64,000 nt of DNA from positions 1,426,001 to 1,490,000 of the forward strand of contig OX638344.1 in assembly GCA_951813555.1 (NCBI GenBank). Reading direction: 5' to 3'. Every line of letters begins with the position of its first letter. Positions within the stretch are counted from its first letter, which is position 1. Source of the stretch: an uncultured Acidimicrobiales bacterium (GTDB lineage: Bacteria; Actinomycetota; Acidimicrobiia; Acidimicrobiales; Bin134). Shown here in pieces: positions 24,624 to 33,456 of this stretch. A program made the position numbers and the translations under genes. A model generated the notes under the pieces. It saw nothing but the letters and a program-made list of their open reading frames with translations, ran no database searches and was not told where the DNA came from.

Positions 24624-27600
24624 TCAATCGGCCTCGAGGTTGAATCCGTGGGGCGACTCGGCTAGGTGCCGATAGTCGGCCAGCTCGGTTTGGTCCTGCA
24701 TGTTCTCCCACCCCCGGCGGCGTTCCTGGGTGCCCAGTCGGTCGGCGTTGCAGAAGTCGCAATACTGGCTGTACGGCCCCTCGGTGCGGTCGGGTTGGGG
24801 CCGGTCGCAGAACACACCGGCTTCGATGCCCTTGGTGATCGTGTCCACCACTGTGCGGAAGCGATCCATCACCCGGTCGGTCAGCCAGTAGCCGGAGGTC
24901 TTGAACTGCTGGTCGCTGGTGACGAACCAGTACTGGGTTCTGACCGGGGCATCGGGGTCGTCGATGTGGTCTCGGGCGGCCAGCCCGTACACCGGAAGCT
25001 GGAGCTTGGTGCCGCGCAGGACGGGGTCCCAGTTCCGGCTGTCTTCGTCCAAGTCCTTGTAGCTGTCGGACTTGCCGGTTTTGTAGTCGGTGACCAGCAG
25101 GCGGTTGCTGCCGTGGTCAACCCGGTCGGCTCGGCCTCTGAACCGCACGTTTCGGCCATTGCTCAGGGTCACCGCCACCGCGCCCTGATCGGCATCGGGC
25201 ATGCCGAACCCCAACTCGCAGGCCGCGGCGGTGACGCCATATCCCCGGCGCTGTGCATCGTCTTTCGACGAGAAACGCTCCAGGTCGGTCAGAATCCGTC
25301 GCCGGTCGTGGTGCCAGTACACCGGCGTTCCAGTCAGCCCTCGGGCCTCGGCCTGCTCGCACAACTCTGTTCCGATCTCGAGGAGCCGGCGGCGCTGCTG
25401 TTCGCTCCAAGGTTGGCCAGGGGGCGGCACTTGGTCGTTCTCGAGCTGCTCGCCCACAAACATGTCCAAGGCGTCGTGAACCAGCGAGCCCTTCTCCAAC
25501 GCGGAGATCTGGAGCAGCTCCTCGGGCTGTTCGAAGGTCTGCACCCGCAAGACGTGCTGGAAGAGATAGCGCATCGGGCAGTCGGCCCAGGTTTCCAGGC
25601 TGGTGGGCGAAACCACGTCGCTGATCAGGTCGGCTACTTCGAGGTGGGACAGGTTGCCGTCGAAGCGGGTGAACTGGTTTGACGCCCGTCTGGCAACCAA
25701 CTCGGCCCCTCGGGCCAAAACCGGGTCGCCGTCGAGCGGCAAGTCTTCAAATCGACTGGTCTGGGCCAGAGCCTGCAACCGGAACTCTTGGTCGGTGGCC
25801 GGATATTCGGCGTGGAGCACCCTGCCGGCAAACGAGGGGACATGCTCGAACCAGCCGGCGGTTTCGTCGTCGGCCAGATTTTCCAGATTGGTGCTGTCCA
25901 CGACGCGGCCTGTCAGCGCGCTCGCGGTGTCCAGCAGCCAGCGAGACGGGTGCTGCTCGGAAGCACGCCGGGCATCGCCTCGGGCGTACACCAGGGTGCC
26001 GATCTCGGCGGAGGCCAGCGCGGCCAGAAGGTGACGGTGTTGATCGCCCATCCGATCGGAGAGCAGGGCAAGATCATCACCAGCGGCCATGCGCTCCCGG
26101 TCGGGCAGGAGCGGATCGTCGGACGGGCTGTGGGGGAACGTTCCCTCGGCCATGCCGATCAAGATCATCCGGTCCAACTCCATTCCCAACGAGCCGCCGA
26201 TTTGCTCGGTGAGCACCCCGTGCCCGACCCGCTCGACCCGCCCGGTGGATACACCCAACTCCGAGATCAGGGTGTGTCGGAAGGTGGCTGGTCGGGGACG
26301 ATGCTCTATCTCGTCCAGGTTGGCCAAGCGGTCGATTATCCCCTCGATCTTGTCGCCGGCCTCTTTCTCGGACGTAGGCCAGTGCTGTCGGGCGTTCTCA
26401 TCGCCCAGGTAGGCGTGGATCAGACCCTTGATCCACCCGCACCAGTCCTTCCAGGAGGAAGGTTCCGGCTCAGGCGACAGGTCGCTGATGAGCTGGGCCA
26501 TGAACCGGGCCAGCGACTCCGCATGGTCGGCCTCTCGGCGGCGCCGCTCGACTCGCCCCTCGATTCGGTCGGGATCGCCCAGTTCTTGCTGGGCGGCTTC
26601 CCGCTGTTCTGCGGCGTAGCTTTTGAGCCTTGTCTCCCACTGCTCAGAACCCCGAGCCACACCGGCTCGGCGCGACACCCGCTCCCAGGCCATAACCAAG
26701 TCGGTGGCCAACGAGGGCTGCTCGTTTCCGGCCTCGGATTTGGGCAAGGAGGCCGATGCCACCGATAGCAGGGCGAACACCTCGTCTCGGCGGAAGTCAC
26801 GTCCCACCAGGTTCAGCAGGGCAATGAGCCCCCGGCCGGCCAGCGAGTCGGCCAGGATGCGCCCGCTGGGGCCGTTGTATGGGATGCACGCGGCGTCGAG
26901 GCTGTCGTGGAGGGCACGGATCACCGGCTCACCGCCAGCGCACAGTACGGCGATCCGGCTAAGGGCGATGCCGTCTCGGGCCGCGTTGACCACCTCTCGG
27001 ACTGCCACCCGGACTTCCTCGTCGGCGCTGGCCGTGCTGATGATCCTTTGGCCGTGGGGCTGGCTGACCTTTGGAGGCGGAACGAAGTCTGCACCCATGC
27101 GGCGGATTGACTCCGCTACTGCGCTATCGGCCTTTGTGTCTCCGGTGAGACCGGCGATCACCGCCACCGGCGTTGCCTCCGACAACGTGAACACCATGAG
27201 GCCCTGTGAACTGGTGACCCGTTGGGGCAGGTGGATGATGACCGGGCCGAACTCTCGGACAATGTCGCTGACCGACCCCGACCCCACCGCGCTGGTGGCC
27301 AGCTCGTTCAGATCCTGCCCGTCGTACCACTTGGACTCCAGCCTGTCTCGGACCTGGCCGCAGATGCGGACCACATCAGCGGCTCGCTGGCTCTGCGACG
27401 CCAGGGCGTTGAGCTGGTCTTCGGTGAGCTCGCGCAAGTCCCGGTAAGACCGCGCCAGGGCCTGCTGGGTGGCGGGGTGGTGGGCTGAGGCCCGAAACAG
27501 GCCGGGGTCGGCATTCAACACACTGCGCACCGTGGCGCTGAGCACCGGGCCAGAAAGAGGCTTGCGCTTCAGCTCCGCAGCCATCTGCCGTCCAGCCAAG

Positions 27601-27815
27601 CGCTCGGCCATGTCGAACAGCTTGAGGAAATTCACCGCGGCGATGCCCTGCTCTCGTGCCCCCAAAGCCCGCCGGGTGGCCAAGCCCGCGATATTGGTGG
27701 GCACCACCACCGTGACCGGCGCCAGCGGGTCGCCCTTTTTGGGCACGGCGATCAGCTCGCCCAGCCGCTCAGTGGCGGCTGGCCCATAGGGGGTGCAGAT
27801 CACCTGAATGCTCAC
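24624..27815 (-). CDS. AddB-like helicase/nuclease subunit with Fe-S-type cysteines
   Basis: A 1063-residue protein, the upstream partner of the AddA-like gene (2 bp apart). The N-terminal helicase part is degenerate (VVVPTNIAGLATRRALG in place of a Walker A), as in many AddB proteins. The C-terminal third is a PD-(D/E)XK nuclease with LLVTDYKTGK. One Cys lies before the nuclease (ETWADCPMRYLF) and three after it (VFCDRP and YCDFC), the usual layout of the AddB iron-sulfur staple. GTG 27815 is chosen because the protein then starts at the first conserved strand (SIQVICTPYGPAATERL); the frame continues to 28256 but that part overlaps a divergent gene. Confidence 0.87.
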   Translation of the reverse strand: MSIQVICTPYGPAATERLGELIAVPKKGDPLAPVTVVVPTNIAGLATRRALGAREQGIAAVNFLKLFDMAERLAGRQMAAELKRKPLSGPVLSATVRSVLNADPGLFRASAHHPATQQALARSYRDLRELTEDQLNALASQSQRAADVVRICGQVRDRLESKWYDGQDLNELATSAVGSGSVSDIVREFGPVIIHLPQRVTSSQGLMVFTLSEATPVAVIAGLTGDTKADSAVAESIRRMGADFVPPPKVSQPHGQRIISTASADEEVRVAVREVVNAARDGIALSRIAVLCAGGEPVIRALHDSLDAACIPYNGPSGRILADSLAGRGLIALLNLVGRDFRRDEVFALLSVASASLPKSEAGNEQPSLATDLVMAWERVSRRAGVARGSEQWETRLKSYAAEQREAAQQELGDPDRIEGRVERRRREADHAESLARFMAQLISDLSPEPEPSSWKDWCGWIKGLIHAYLGDENARQHWPTSEKEAGDKIEGIIDRLANLDEIEHRPRPATFRHTLISELGVSTGRVERVGHGVLTEQIGGSLGMELDRMILIGMAEGTFPHSPSDDPLLPDRERMAAGDDLALLSDRMGDQHRHLLAALASAEIGTLVYARGDARRASEQHPSRWLLDTASALTGRVVDSTNLENLADDETAGWFEHVPSFAGRVLHAEYPATDQEFRLQALAQTSRFEDLPLDGDPVLARGAELVARRASNQFTRFDGNLSHLEVADLISDVVSPTSLETWADCPMRYLFQHVLRVQTFEQPEELLQISALEKGSLVHDALDMFVGEQLENDQVPPPGQPWSEQQRRRLLEIGTELCEQAEARGLTGTPVYWHHDRRRILTDLERFSSKDDAQRRGYGVTAAACELGFGMPDADQGAVAVTLSNGRNVRFRGRADRVDHGSNRLLVTDYKTGKSDSYKDLDEDSRNWDPVLRGTKLQLPVYGLAARDHIDDPDAPVRTQYWFVTSDQQFKTSGYWLTDRVMDRFRTVVDTITKGIEAGVFCDRPQPDRTEGPYSQYCDFCNADRLGTQERRRGWENMQDQTELADYRHLAESPHGFNLEAD

Positions 27816-28043
27816 GGCCAAGACTCTAGGGAACCCCAGCGACAGTTCTCCGGGTCTCGAGCACATGGCTACTGCTGAATCTGGCCGCTTCAGTCTCTTG
27901 CCGTGGCACTGGGCGATCGGGGATCGGCTTCGACCACCCGAAATGGCGGTTGTTGGGTCTGGTGGTGGCCGATAGGGTGGCGGGCACCACGTGTGGACGG
28001 TGTGTCGGTCCTCCTTTCGATTGTTGGATGGAAGAGGCTGGGT

Positions 28044-28472
28044 ATGCTTGTGGACGAGAGCAGGCGTTTGGCACTGCTGAGCCGATTGAGCGAAGTGCTG
28101 GGTGAGGAGGAGGCGAGAACGTTGATCGAGTGCCTGCCTCCTGTGCGCTGGGAACAGCTCGCCACCAAAGACGACGTCAAAGCGAGCGAAAACCGGATCC
28201 GAACCGAGATGAACGGCAAGTTCGCCCAGGTCGATGCCGAGTTCGCCCGGGTTCACACCCGCATCGACGGCCTAGAGCACAAGTTGGACGCCGGATTCGA
28301 GAGCCTGCGAGGCGAACTGGCGGAGCACCGAGCGGAGCAAAGAGGAGAGTTGGCCGAGCACCGGGGCGAGATCGCGCTTCAGATGGCGAGAATGACCCGG
28401 ACGATGGTGTTCGTCGTGTCGGGGTTCATGCTCACGATCTGGGGCACGATGCTAGGCATCGGACTCACGTAA
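28044..28472 (+). CDS. Coiled-coil protein with C-terminal membrane anchor (DUF1640-like)
   Basis: A 142-residue protein. Residues about 45-115 are a long charged coiled coil (KDDVKASENRIRTEM onward) with a tandem GELAEHR unit. The last ~22 residues are one hydrophobic segment (MVFVVSGFMLTIWGTMLG) that should anchor it in the membrane. Such CCDC90/DUF1640-like proteins are common and have no agreed bacterial function; they often sit near toxin-antitoxin or repair genes. ATG 28044 is preceded by a GAAGAGG ribosome site. It diverges from the AddB-like gene across 228 bp, in which I see no other gene, tRNA or clear promoter. Confidence 0.75.
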   Translation: MLVDESRRLALLSRLSEVLGEEEARTLIECLPPVRWEQLATKDDVKASENRIRTEMNGKFAQVDAEFARVHTRIDGLEHKLDAGFESLRGELAEHRAEQRGELAEHRGEIALQMARMTRTMVFVVSGFMLTIWGTMLGIGLT

Positions 28473-28559
28473 CGGCTCTTCGGGTCGACGCCCGGTCGAA
28501 GGCAGAAGGCGGCGGCCCCGTTGGTCGTCGAATGAGCAGTGGGCAGTGACCCTGCCCTG

Positions 28560-29165
28560 TCAGAGGGCGGCGGCGTAGACGGCGTAGAGGGGATCGCCGG
28601 GGCCTCCCGGAGGGATGCACTGCTTGGTCGCCGGCTCGCCCCATCCGTCGGCGGCTTCGAAATAACGGCGGACGATCTCCAGGTGTCCGGCGTCATCTGC
28701 GTAGAGCCAGCCCCGGATGGCCTTGGTGGGGAAACAGCGATTGGAGAACGTGACCACGAATAGGCCGCCGGGGCGCAGCACTCGGGCTACGTCGGTGAAC
28801 ACCTCGATGGGCCGGGTCAGATAGTCCACCGAGACGCAGCAGGTAACGGCGTCGAAGGAGTCGTCGTCAAAGGGGAGTCGGGGGGTGTCGTTGAGGTTGT
28901 GAATGAGCCACTCGTGGGCCTGCGGGTTGGCGGCCAGCTCGACCTGGTTCATTCCGAGGGCCACCAGCCGGGCTGGGGGTTCGGTGAAGTGCGAAACCCA
29001 CGACGACATCAGATCGAGCACCTCACCGGTCAGGCCCAACTCCCGGTATAGAGCGCCGACGGCGGCGATGGCCTGGTCGTCAATGTGGGTGACCAGACGA
29101 GGCGGTGAGTAGAAGAAGCGGTCGGGGCTGGGATCAGCCCGGTCGAAAAAGCCCGGTGGAAACAC
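28560..29165 (-). CDS. Class I SAM-dependent methyltransferase
   Basis: A 201-residue methyltransferase of Rossmann type. Motif I is VLDLMSSWVSH, acidic motif II is near LVALGMNQVELAANP, motif IV is FDAVTCCVSVDYLTRP and the post-motif LRPGGLFVVTFSNRCFPTKA. The substrate is unknown; this family often acts on small molecules or quinone-like compounds. GTG 29165 gives a start beginning MFPPGFFDRADPSPD, typical of relatives; the frame extends further upstream over the divergent kinase-like gene, which is not credible. A TTG at 29189 is an alternative. Confidence 0.82.
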   Translation of the reverse strand: MFPPGFFDRADPSPDRFFYSPPRLVTHIDDQAIAAVGALYRELGLTGEVLDLMSSWVSHFTEPPARLVALGMNQVELAANPQAHEWLIHNLNDTPRLPFDDDSFDAVTCCVSVDYLTRPIEVFTDVARVLRPGGLFVVTFSNRCFPTKAIRGWLYADDAGHLEIVRRYFEAADGWGEPATKQCIPPGGPGDPLYAVYAAAL

Positions 29166-29225
29166 GAGGAGCCGAGCGTAGACGCACAATGCGCGGGTGG
29201 CGACGGAGGGGCTTAGCCTGGGTGA

Positions 29226-30425
29226 GTGAGCGAATTGGATCGCGAGCTGTTGGCGTGGGTGGAAGAGTGCTGTGGGCAAGCGGTCGCGGACGCTTCCCGT
29301 ATTCCGGGAGGCGCCTCCCGCCAGGCGTGGGTGGTGACCCTGGATGACGGAGGACAGCGATTCTTGCGGATGGATGCAGGAACGTCGGCGCTCTCCGCGG
29401 TGGGCTACGACCTGGCTCGAGAGGCCCAGGCGTATCAGTGGCTGACCGACAAGCCGGTAAGAGCGGCCGGATTCTGCGGTGTCAGCCCCGATGGTCGGGC
29501 GCTTCTGTTGGACTTTGTGGAGGGGGGGCCGGGTCCGCTGGACGATCCGTACCTGGCCAGGGACTTCATGGAGCAGGTCAACGCCCTCCACGCGCTGGAG
29601 CCGCCGGCTGAGCTGGCCCATGATGACCTGGCGGTGTGGACCCGGCTCTATCGGGAGCACTGCTCCGGGCCCGATCCCCTCATCGACCTGGGTTTGCGCC
29701 AATTGGCTGAGACTGCGCCCGGACCCCCGGAGAGGGTGGTGCTAGTTCACGGTGATCTGGGGCCGGGCAACGTGCTGCACGACGGCCACAGGGTGACCGG
29801 TCTGTGCGATTGGGAGCTGGCCCATGTGGGCGATCCCATGGAGGATCTAGCCTGGATCACGGTGCGGGCCATGCTCACCCCATTTGTGGACATCGACACC
29901 GCGTTCGGGTGGTACAACAGTCCGGTGGACGCCGAGCGGGTGCGCTACTGGCAGCTCGCCTGCCAGGTCCGCAATCTGATCGGGCTTGGGGTGGCCGGGG
30001 CGGCCGGGGGGGATTTGGGAATGGGCATGCTGTTCTCCACCCTTCATCGCCGAGTGACCGCGGAGCTGCTGTGCGAGGCCCTCGGGGTGGAAGCGGAGCC
30101 GGTTGAGGTGCCCGAGCCGGACGATACCGAGGCCAGCGAGGTCTACCAGGCGGTTTTGGATGATCTGCGCACGGTGATCACCCCCGCATTGGACGGGTAT
30201 GTTTCCGCTCGAGCCAGATCCGTCGCCCGGTTGGTGCGGTACCTGGACATGGTGGACCGCATCGGGCTAAAGCTAGCCGAACAGGACCTAGCCGACCGGG
30301 AGCGCTTCAACATGGACGACGACTCCGAGGCCGCCCACTACTGGGCCCGAGCCACCCAGCGGAAAGAGGCACTAATGCGACCCTCAATGGGCCGCCTGGC
30401 TGGAACGCGGCTGCCCCGGATCTAG
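29226..30425 (+). CDS. Aminoglycoside-phosphotransferase/choline-kinase family protein
   Basis: A 399-residue kinase-fold protein. The catalytic loop is VLVHGDLGPGNVLHDG and the metal loop GLCDWELAHVGDPMEDLAW. The N-terminal ATP lobe begins IPGGASRQAWVVTL. Many actinobacterial members of this group act in acyl-CoA or lipid catabolism beside acyl-CoA dehydrogenases, or phosphorylate small alcohols; it is unlikely to be a true drug-resistance enzyme. The C-terminal third beyond residue 290 (about 110 residues) is an extra helical part seen in long members. GTG start. It diverges from the methyltransferase gene by 60 bp and ends by overlapping the convergent nuclease gene. Confidence 0.82.
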   Translation: MSELDRELLAWVEECCGQAVADASRIPGGASRQAWVVTLDDGGQRFLRMDAGTSALSAVGYDLAREAQAYQWLTDKPVRAAGFCGVSPDGRALLLDFVEGGPGPLDDPYLARDFMEQVNALHALEPPAELAHDDLAVWTRLYREHCSGPDPLIDLGLRQLAETAPGPPERVVLVHGDLGPGNVLHDGHRVTGLCDWELAHVGDPMEDLAWITVRAMLTPFVDIDTAFGWYNSPVDAERVRYWQLACQVRNLIGLGVAGAAGGDLGMGMLFSTLHRRVTAELLCEALGVEAEPVEVPEPDDTEASEVYQAVLDDLRTVITPALDGYVSARARSVARLVRYLDMVDRIGLKLAEQDLADRERFNMDDDSEAAHYWARATQRKEALMRPSMGRLAGTRLPRI

Positions 30426-31342
30426 CCGTTAGCTTTTTCGGCTTGGGCGATCCGCTCCAAGGCCGGAGCGTCGGACCGCAGCTTGCCGATCTTGTCGCGG
30501 TGGAGCACCTCGGCGGTTCCCTCGGGGCATTGGGCTACGAAGGGGCACCAGCCGCACAGGGGGCCGGTGGAAGCTTCGAACTCCAGGGAGATGCAGCTCT
30601 CCATGATGGCCAGCCAGGTTGACCTCAACTCGTCGACCGCCTCGGCGAGGTTGTCGTCGGTGATCTCCACCTCCACCACCTTCTGGCCGAGATACAGCAA
30701 CTGGGCCTTGGCCGGTTTGCGGCCCGCCAACTCGGTCAGCGCCGCGGCGTAGAGCAGCATTTGGGTGGCGTAGTTGGAAGAGAACCGCTCGGAGGGGGCT
30801 TTGCCCGACTTGTAGTCGGTGACCACCAAACCCTCCTCGGTCTCGTCGACCCGGTCGATGATGCCCCTGAACGGGACCCCGTTGATCTCGACCCTCACAT
30901 CCTGCTCGGTGGACGCCACCGTCACCTGGCTAGGGTCTTCCAGGTTCCAAAGCCCCTCTATGGCCCGCCAGCCGTTCTTGCGGAAGTCCAGACCGCCCCG
31001 CTCGTCCAATTCAAGGCCCTGGTAGTCCCGGTGGTTCTCCATCCGGGGCCAGAGTTCTCGGGCCAGCTTCTTGGCCCGGTCCACCGTGCGGTTTTCCACC
31101 GGCTCCTGCATCAGCTTCTCCAGCACCATGTGGGCGAAGGTGCCGGTCACTGCGGCCTCTCCGGGCGGGTCGGGCAGTCGGTCGACGTAGCGGAACTTCC
31201 AGCGCCGAGCGCACTCCCTAAAAGACGACGCGCTGGAGGGAGACAGGTACTTGGGCACGTAGCGCTCGGGAATCTCCATGAGCTTGTCGCTGGTGGGCTC
31301 TTCGGCAGACTCGGCCTGTTCGGCGGGTTCGGTCATGGTCAT
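30422..31342 (-). CDS. RecB-family PD-(D/E)XK exonuclease with Cas4-like cysteines
   Basis: A 306-residue single-domain nuclease. The N-terminal Cys is in SSASSFRECARRWKFRY, the active site reads GIIDRVDETEEG and VVTDYKSGK, and a C-terminal cysteine trio is in LCGWCPFVAQC. The four Cys match the iron-sulfur layout of AddB and Cas4 nucleases. No CRISPR genes are nearby, so a Cas4 role is unlikely; a stand-alone repair exonuclease as found in many actinobacteria fits better. It overlaps the end of the kinase-like gene by 4 bp and precedes parE-like by 29 bp on the same strand. Confidence 0.85.
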   Translation of the reverse strand: MTMTEPAEQAESAEEPTSDKLMEIPERYVPKYLSPSSASSFRECARRWKFRYVDRLPDPPGEAAVTGTFAHMVLEKLMQEPVENRTVDRAKKLARELWPRMENHRDYQGLELDERGGLDFRKNGWRAIEGLWNLEDPSQVTVASTEQDVRVEINGVPFRGIIDRVDETEEGLVVTDYKSGKAPSERFSSNYATQMLLYAAALTELAGRKPAKAQLLYLGQKVVEVEITDDNLAEAVDELRSTWLAIMESCISLEFEASTGPLCGWCPFVAQCPEGTAEVLHRDKIGKLRSDAPALERIAQAEKANG

Positions 31343-31371
31343 GTCTGTTTACCCGATTTCTCTTGGCAACG

Positions 31372-33456
31372 TCAGTAGTCGAGGGCGTCGCGGTCGACAA
31401 GCTCGCTGTGGGCGATGAGGAATTCCTTGCGGCGGCTCACATCGGAGCCCATCAGGGTCTCAAACATCTCCTCGGCACCTTTGGCGTCGTCGAGGGTGAG
31501 CTGGCGAAGGGTGCGGGTTTCAGCGTCGAGGGCGCACTCGGCCAGCTCGTCGGTGTCCATCTCCCCCAAGCCCTTGAACCGGGACCAGCGGATGTTCTCG
31601 GCCTTGCGGTTGCCCTTGGACAGCTCGGCGGTGATCTGGTCTCGCTGGGCGTCAGACCACGCCCGGTGGGTCTGGTCGCCCACCTTGGCGGTGTACAGCG
31701 GGGGCTGGGCGGCGAACACCCGGCCCGCATCCAGCATCGGGCGCATGAAGCGGTGGATGAGGGTGAGCAAAAGGCAGCGGATATGGCTGCCGTCCACATC
31801 GGCGTCGCACAGGATCACAATGCGCCCATACCGGGCTTTAGCCATGTCGAAGTCATCGCCGGAGCCGGCTCCCATGGCGGTGAACAGCGCCTGGGCCTCG
31901 GCGTTGTCAAGCACCTGCTTCACCGAGGACTTGGCCGCGTTCACCACCTTGCCTCGCAGGGGCAGGATGGCCATGTTCTCGGCGTTGCGCCCCGCCTTAG
32001 CCGGACCGGCGGCCGAATCGCCCTCCACCAGGATCAGCTCGGACTCCGGGCCGTGAACTCGGCAGTCGGCCAGCTTGTCGGGCATCCCGGTCGATCCCAG
32101 CGACGCGGCCCGGCGCTTGTTCTCCAGGGTCTGGCGGGCTGACACCCGGCTCAGCACCGCGTCGGCGATCTTCGACTGCAAGGCGGTGACATGGCTCTTG
32201 GGCCCGGTTTGGAACCAGCTCTCCAAGCCGTCCTTGAGCACGTTGTAGACGATGGACTGCACCGGCGGCGTCCCCAACTCTTGTTTGGTCTGGCCCCGGA
32301 ACTGCGGCTCGGGCAGGGTGACCTTGACCGCGGCCACGAGCCCCTCCTGCACATCCTCCCGCTGGGCCCGGTCGTTGCCCTGTTTGGCCAGACGGGCCAG
32401 CTTCTTGGAGTCGGCCAGCAGGCTGTCGTTGACCGCCCGGGTCAAGGCCCGCTCGAAACCGGCCAAGTGGGTGCCGCCATGAGGGGTGGGGATGGTGTTC
32501 ACGAACGTGATCACCTTGGCGTCGTAGCCGTTCACCCAGCGCATGGCGATGTCCACCTGGCATTGACGGGAAACCAGGGTCATGGCTCCGTCCACTGGGA
32601 CTTTCTCCTCGAATTCGCCCTCACCCGGGATTGCGATGATCTCGGTGACGGTCTCAAAGTCGGACAGGTGGCCAACGAGATCGGCCAGGCCCCCGTGGGA
32701 GATCAGGTCGACCGGTTCGTTGTCGTAGCCGCGGCGCTTGTCCTCGAGCTTGATCCGCAGGCCGGGCACCAAGAAGCAGGCTTGCTGGGCCCTCAGGCGA
32801 ATCGCCTCGAAGTCGACCGCGGCATCGGGGTCGAACATGTCCAGATCGGGCCAAAAGCGGATCCGGGTGCCGGTCTTGCGAGTGGAGCGGATCCGGCGCA
32901 GCTTGTGTCCTTTGACGAACTTGTCGCCGTCGAACTGGCCCGCCTTCTGTTTGACGAACCAGAGCTGCATGGTCGCTCCATCGCGGTCCACCTCCGCACG
33001 GAGTCGGGTGGACAGAGCGTTGACCACTGAGGCGCCCACCCCGTGCAGACCGCCCGAGGCACCGTAGACCCCGCCGCCGAATTTCCCGCCGGAGTGCAGC
33101 TCGGTGAGCACCACTTCCAGTGCGGACACCTTCTTGGTGGGGTGGGGGTCGATCGGAATGCCTCGGCCGTTGTCGCCCACCTCCACTGAGCCGTCGGCAT
33201 GGAGGGTCACGTCGATGCGGCTAGCGAACCCGGCGCCCGCCTCGTCCACCCCGTTGTCGATCAGCTCCCACACCAGGTGCATGAGGCCGTCGCTGCCGGT
33301 ACCTCCGATATACATGCCAGGGCGCTTGCGCACGGCCTCCAGCCCTTGCAGGGTGATGATGTCGGAGGCGTCGTAGCTGCCGTTGCCGTTCCCGCCATTT
33401 GGAGGGGCGAACAGGTCGCCGCTCTTGCCCTGGCCACTGGTCGTCTTGGTCACCAT
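31372..33456 (-). CDS. parE: Type IIA topoisomerase subunit B (ParE-like)
   Basis: A 694-residue ATPase subunit. The GHKL ATP site shows LVWELIDNGVDEA, VGDNGRGIPIDPH and GGLHGVGASVVNALS; the TOPRIM part has LILVEGDSAAGPAK and GRIVILCDADVDGSHIR. The segment HRFMRPMLDAGRVFAAQPPL matches ParE rather than GyrB of actinobacteria. It pairs with the subunit A gene, whose stop it overlaps by 7 bp. No dnaA, dnaN or recF is near, so this is probably a second topoisomerase rather than the replication-origin gyrase. The N-terminal Gly/Asn-rich ~25 residues are disordered. Confidence 0.85.
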   Translation of the reverse strand: MVTKTTSGQGKSGDLFAPPNGGNGNGSYDASDIITLQGLEAVRKRPGMYIGGTGSDGLMHLVWELIDNGVDEAGAGFASRIDVTLHADGSVEVGDNGRGIPIDPHPTKKVSALEVVLTELHSGGKFGGGVYGASGGLHGVGASVVNALSTRLRAEVDRDGATMQLWFVKQKAGQFDGDKFVKGHKLRRIRSTRKTGTRIRFWPDLDMFDPDAAVDFEAIRLRAQQACFLVPGLRIKLEDKRRGYDNEPVDLISHGGLADLVGHLSDFETVTEIIAIPGEGEFEEKVPVDGAMTLVSRQCQVDIAMRWVNGYDAKVITFVNTIPTPHGGTHLAGFERALTRAVNDSLLADSKKLARLAKQGNDRAQREDVQEGLVAAVKVTLPEPQFRGQTKQELGTPPVQSIVYNVLKDGLESWFQTGPKSHVTALQSKIADAVLSRVSARQTLENKRRAASLGSTGMPDKLADCRVHGPESELILVEGDSAAGPAKAGRNAENMAILPLRGKVVNAAKSSVKQVLDNAEAQALFTAMGAGSGDDFDMAKARYGRIVILCDADVDGSHIRCLLLTLIHRFMRPMLDAGRVFAAQPPLYTAKVGDQTHRAWSDAQRDQITAELSKGNRKAENIRWSRFKGLGEMDTDELAECALDAETRTLRQLTLDDAKGAEEMFETLMGSDVSRRKEFLIAHSELVDRDALDY

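Noticed and set aside
27816..28043. Possible tRNA or small RNA in the largest intergenic gap
   Set aside because: No T-loop (GTTCRANTC) or cloverleaf-capable sequence seen; nothing else supportable.
27816..28256. N-terminal extension of the AddB-like ORF
   Set aside because: It overlaps a divergent gene with its own ribosome site, and has no conserved content; the protein starts naturally at 27815.
29226..30425. Aminoglycoside resistance gene
   Set aside because: Only the kinase fold is shared; length and the C-terminal part fit metabolic APH-like proteins of actinobacteria.
30422..31342. Cas4 and thus a hidden CRISPR system
   Set aside because: No repeat-spacer array or other cas gene is visible; the nuclease fits stand-alone RecB-family proteins.
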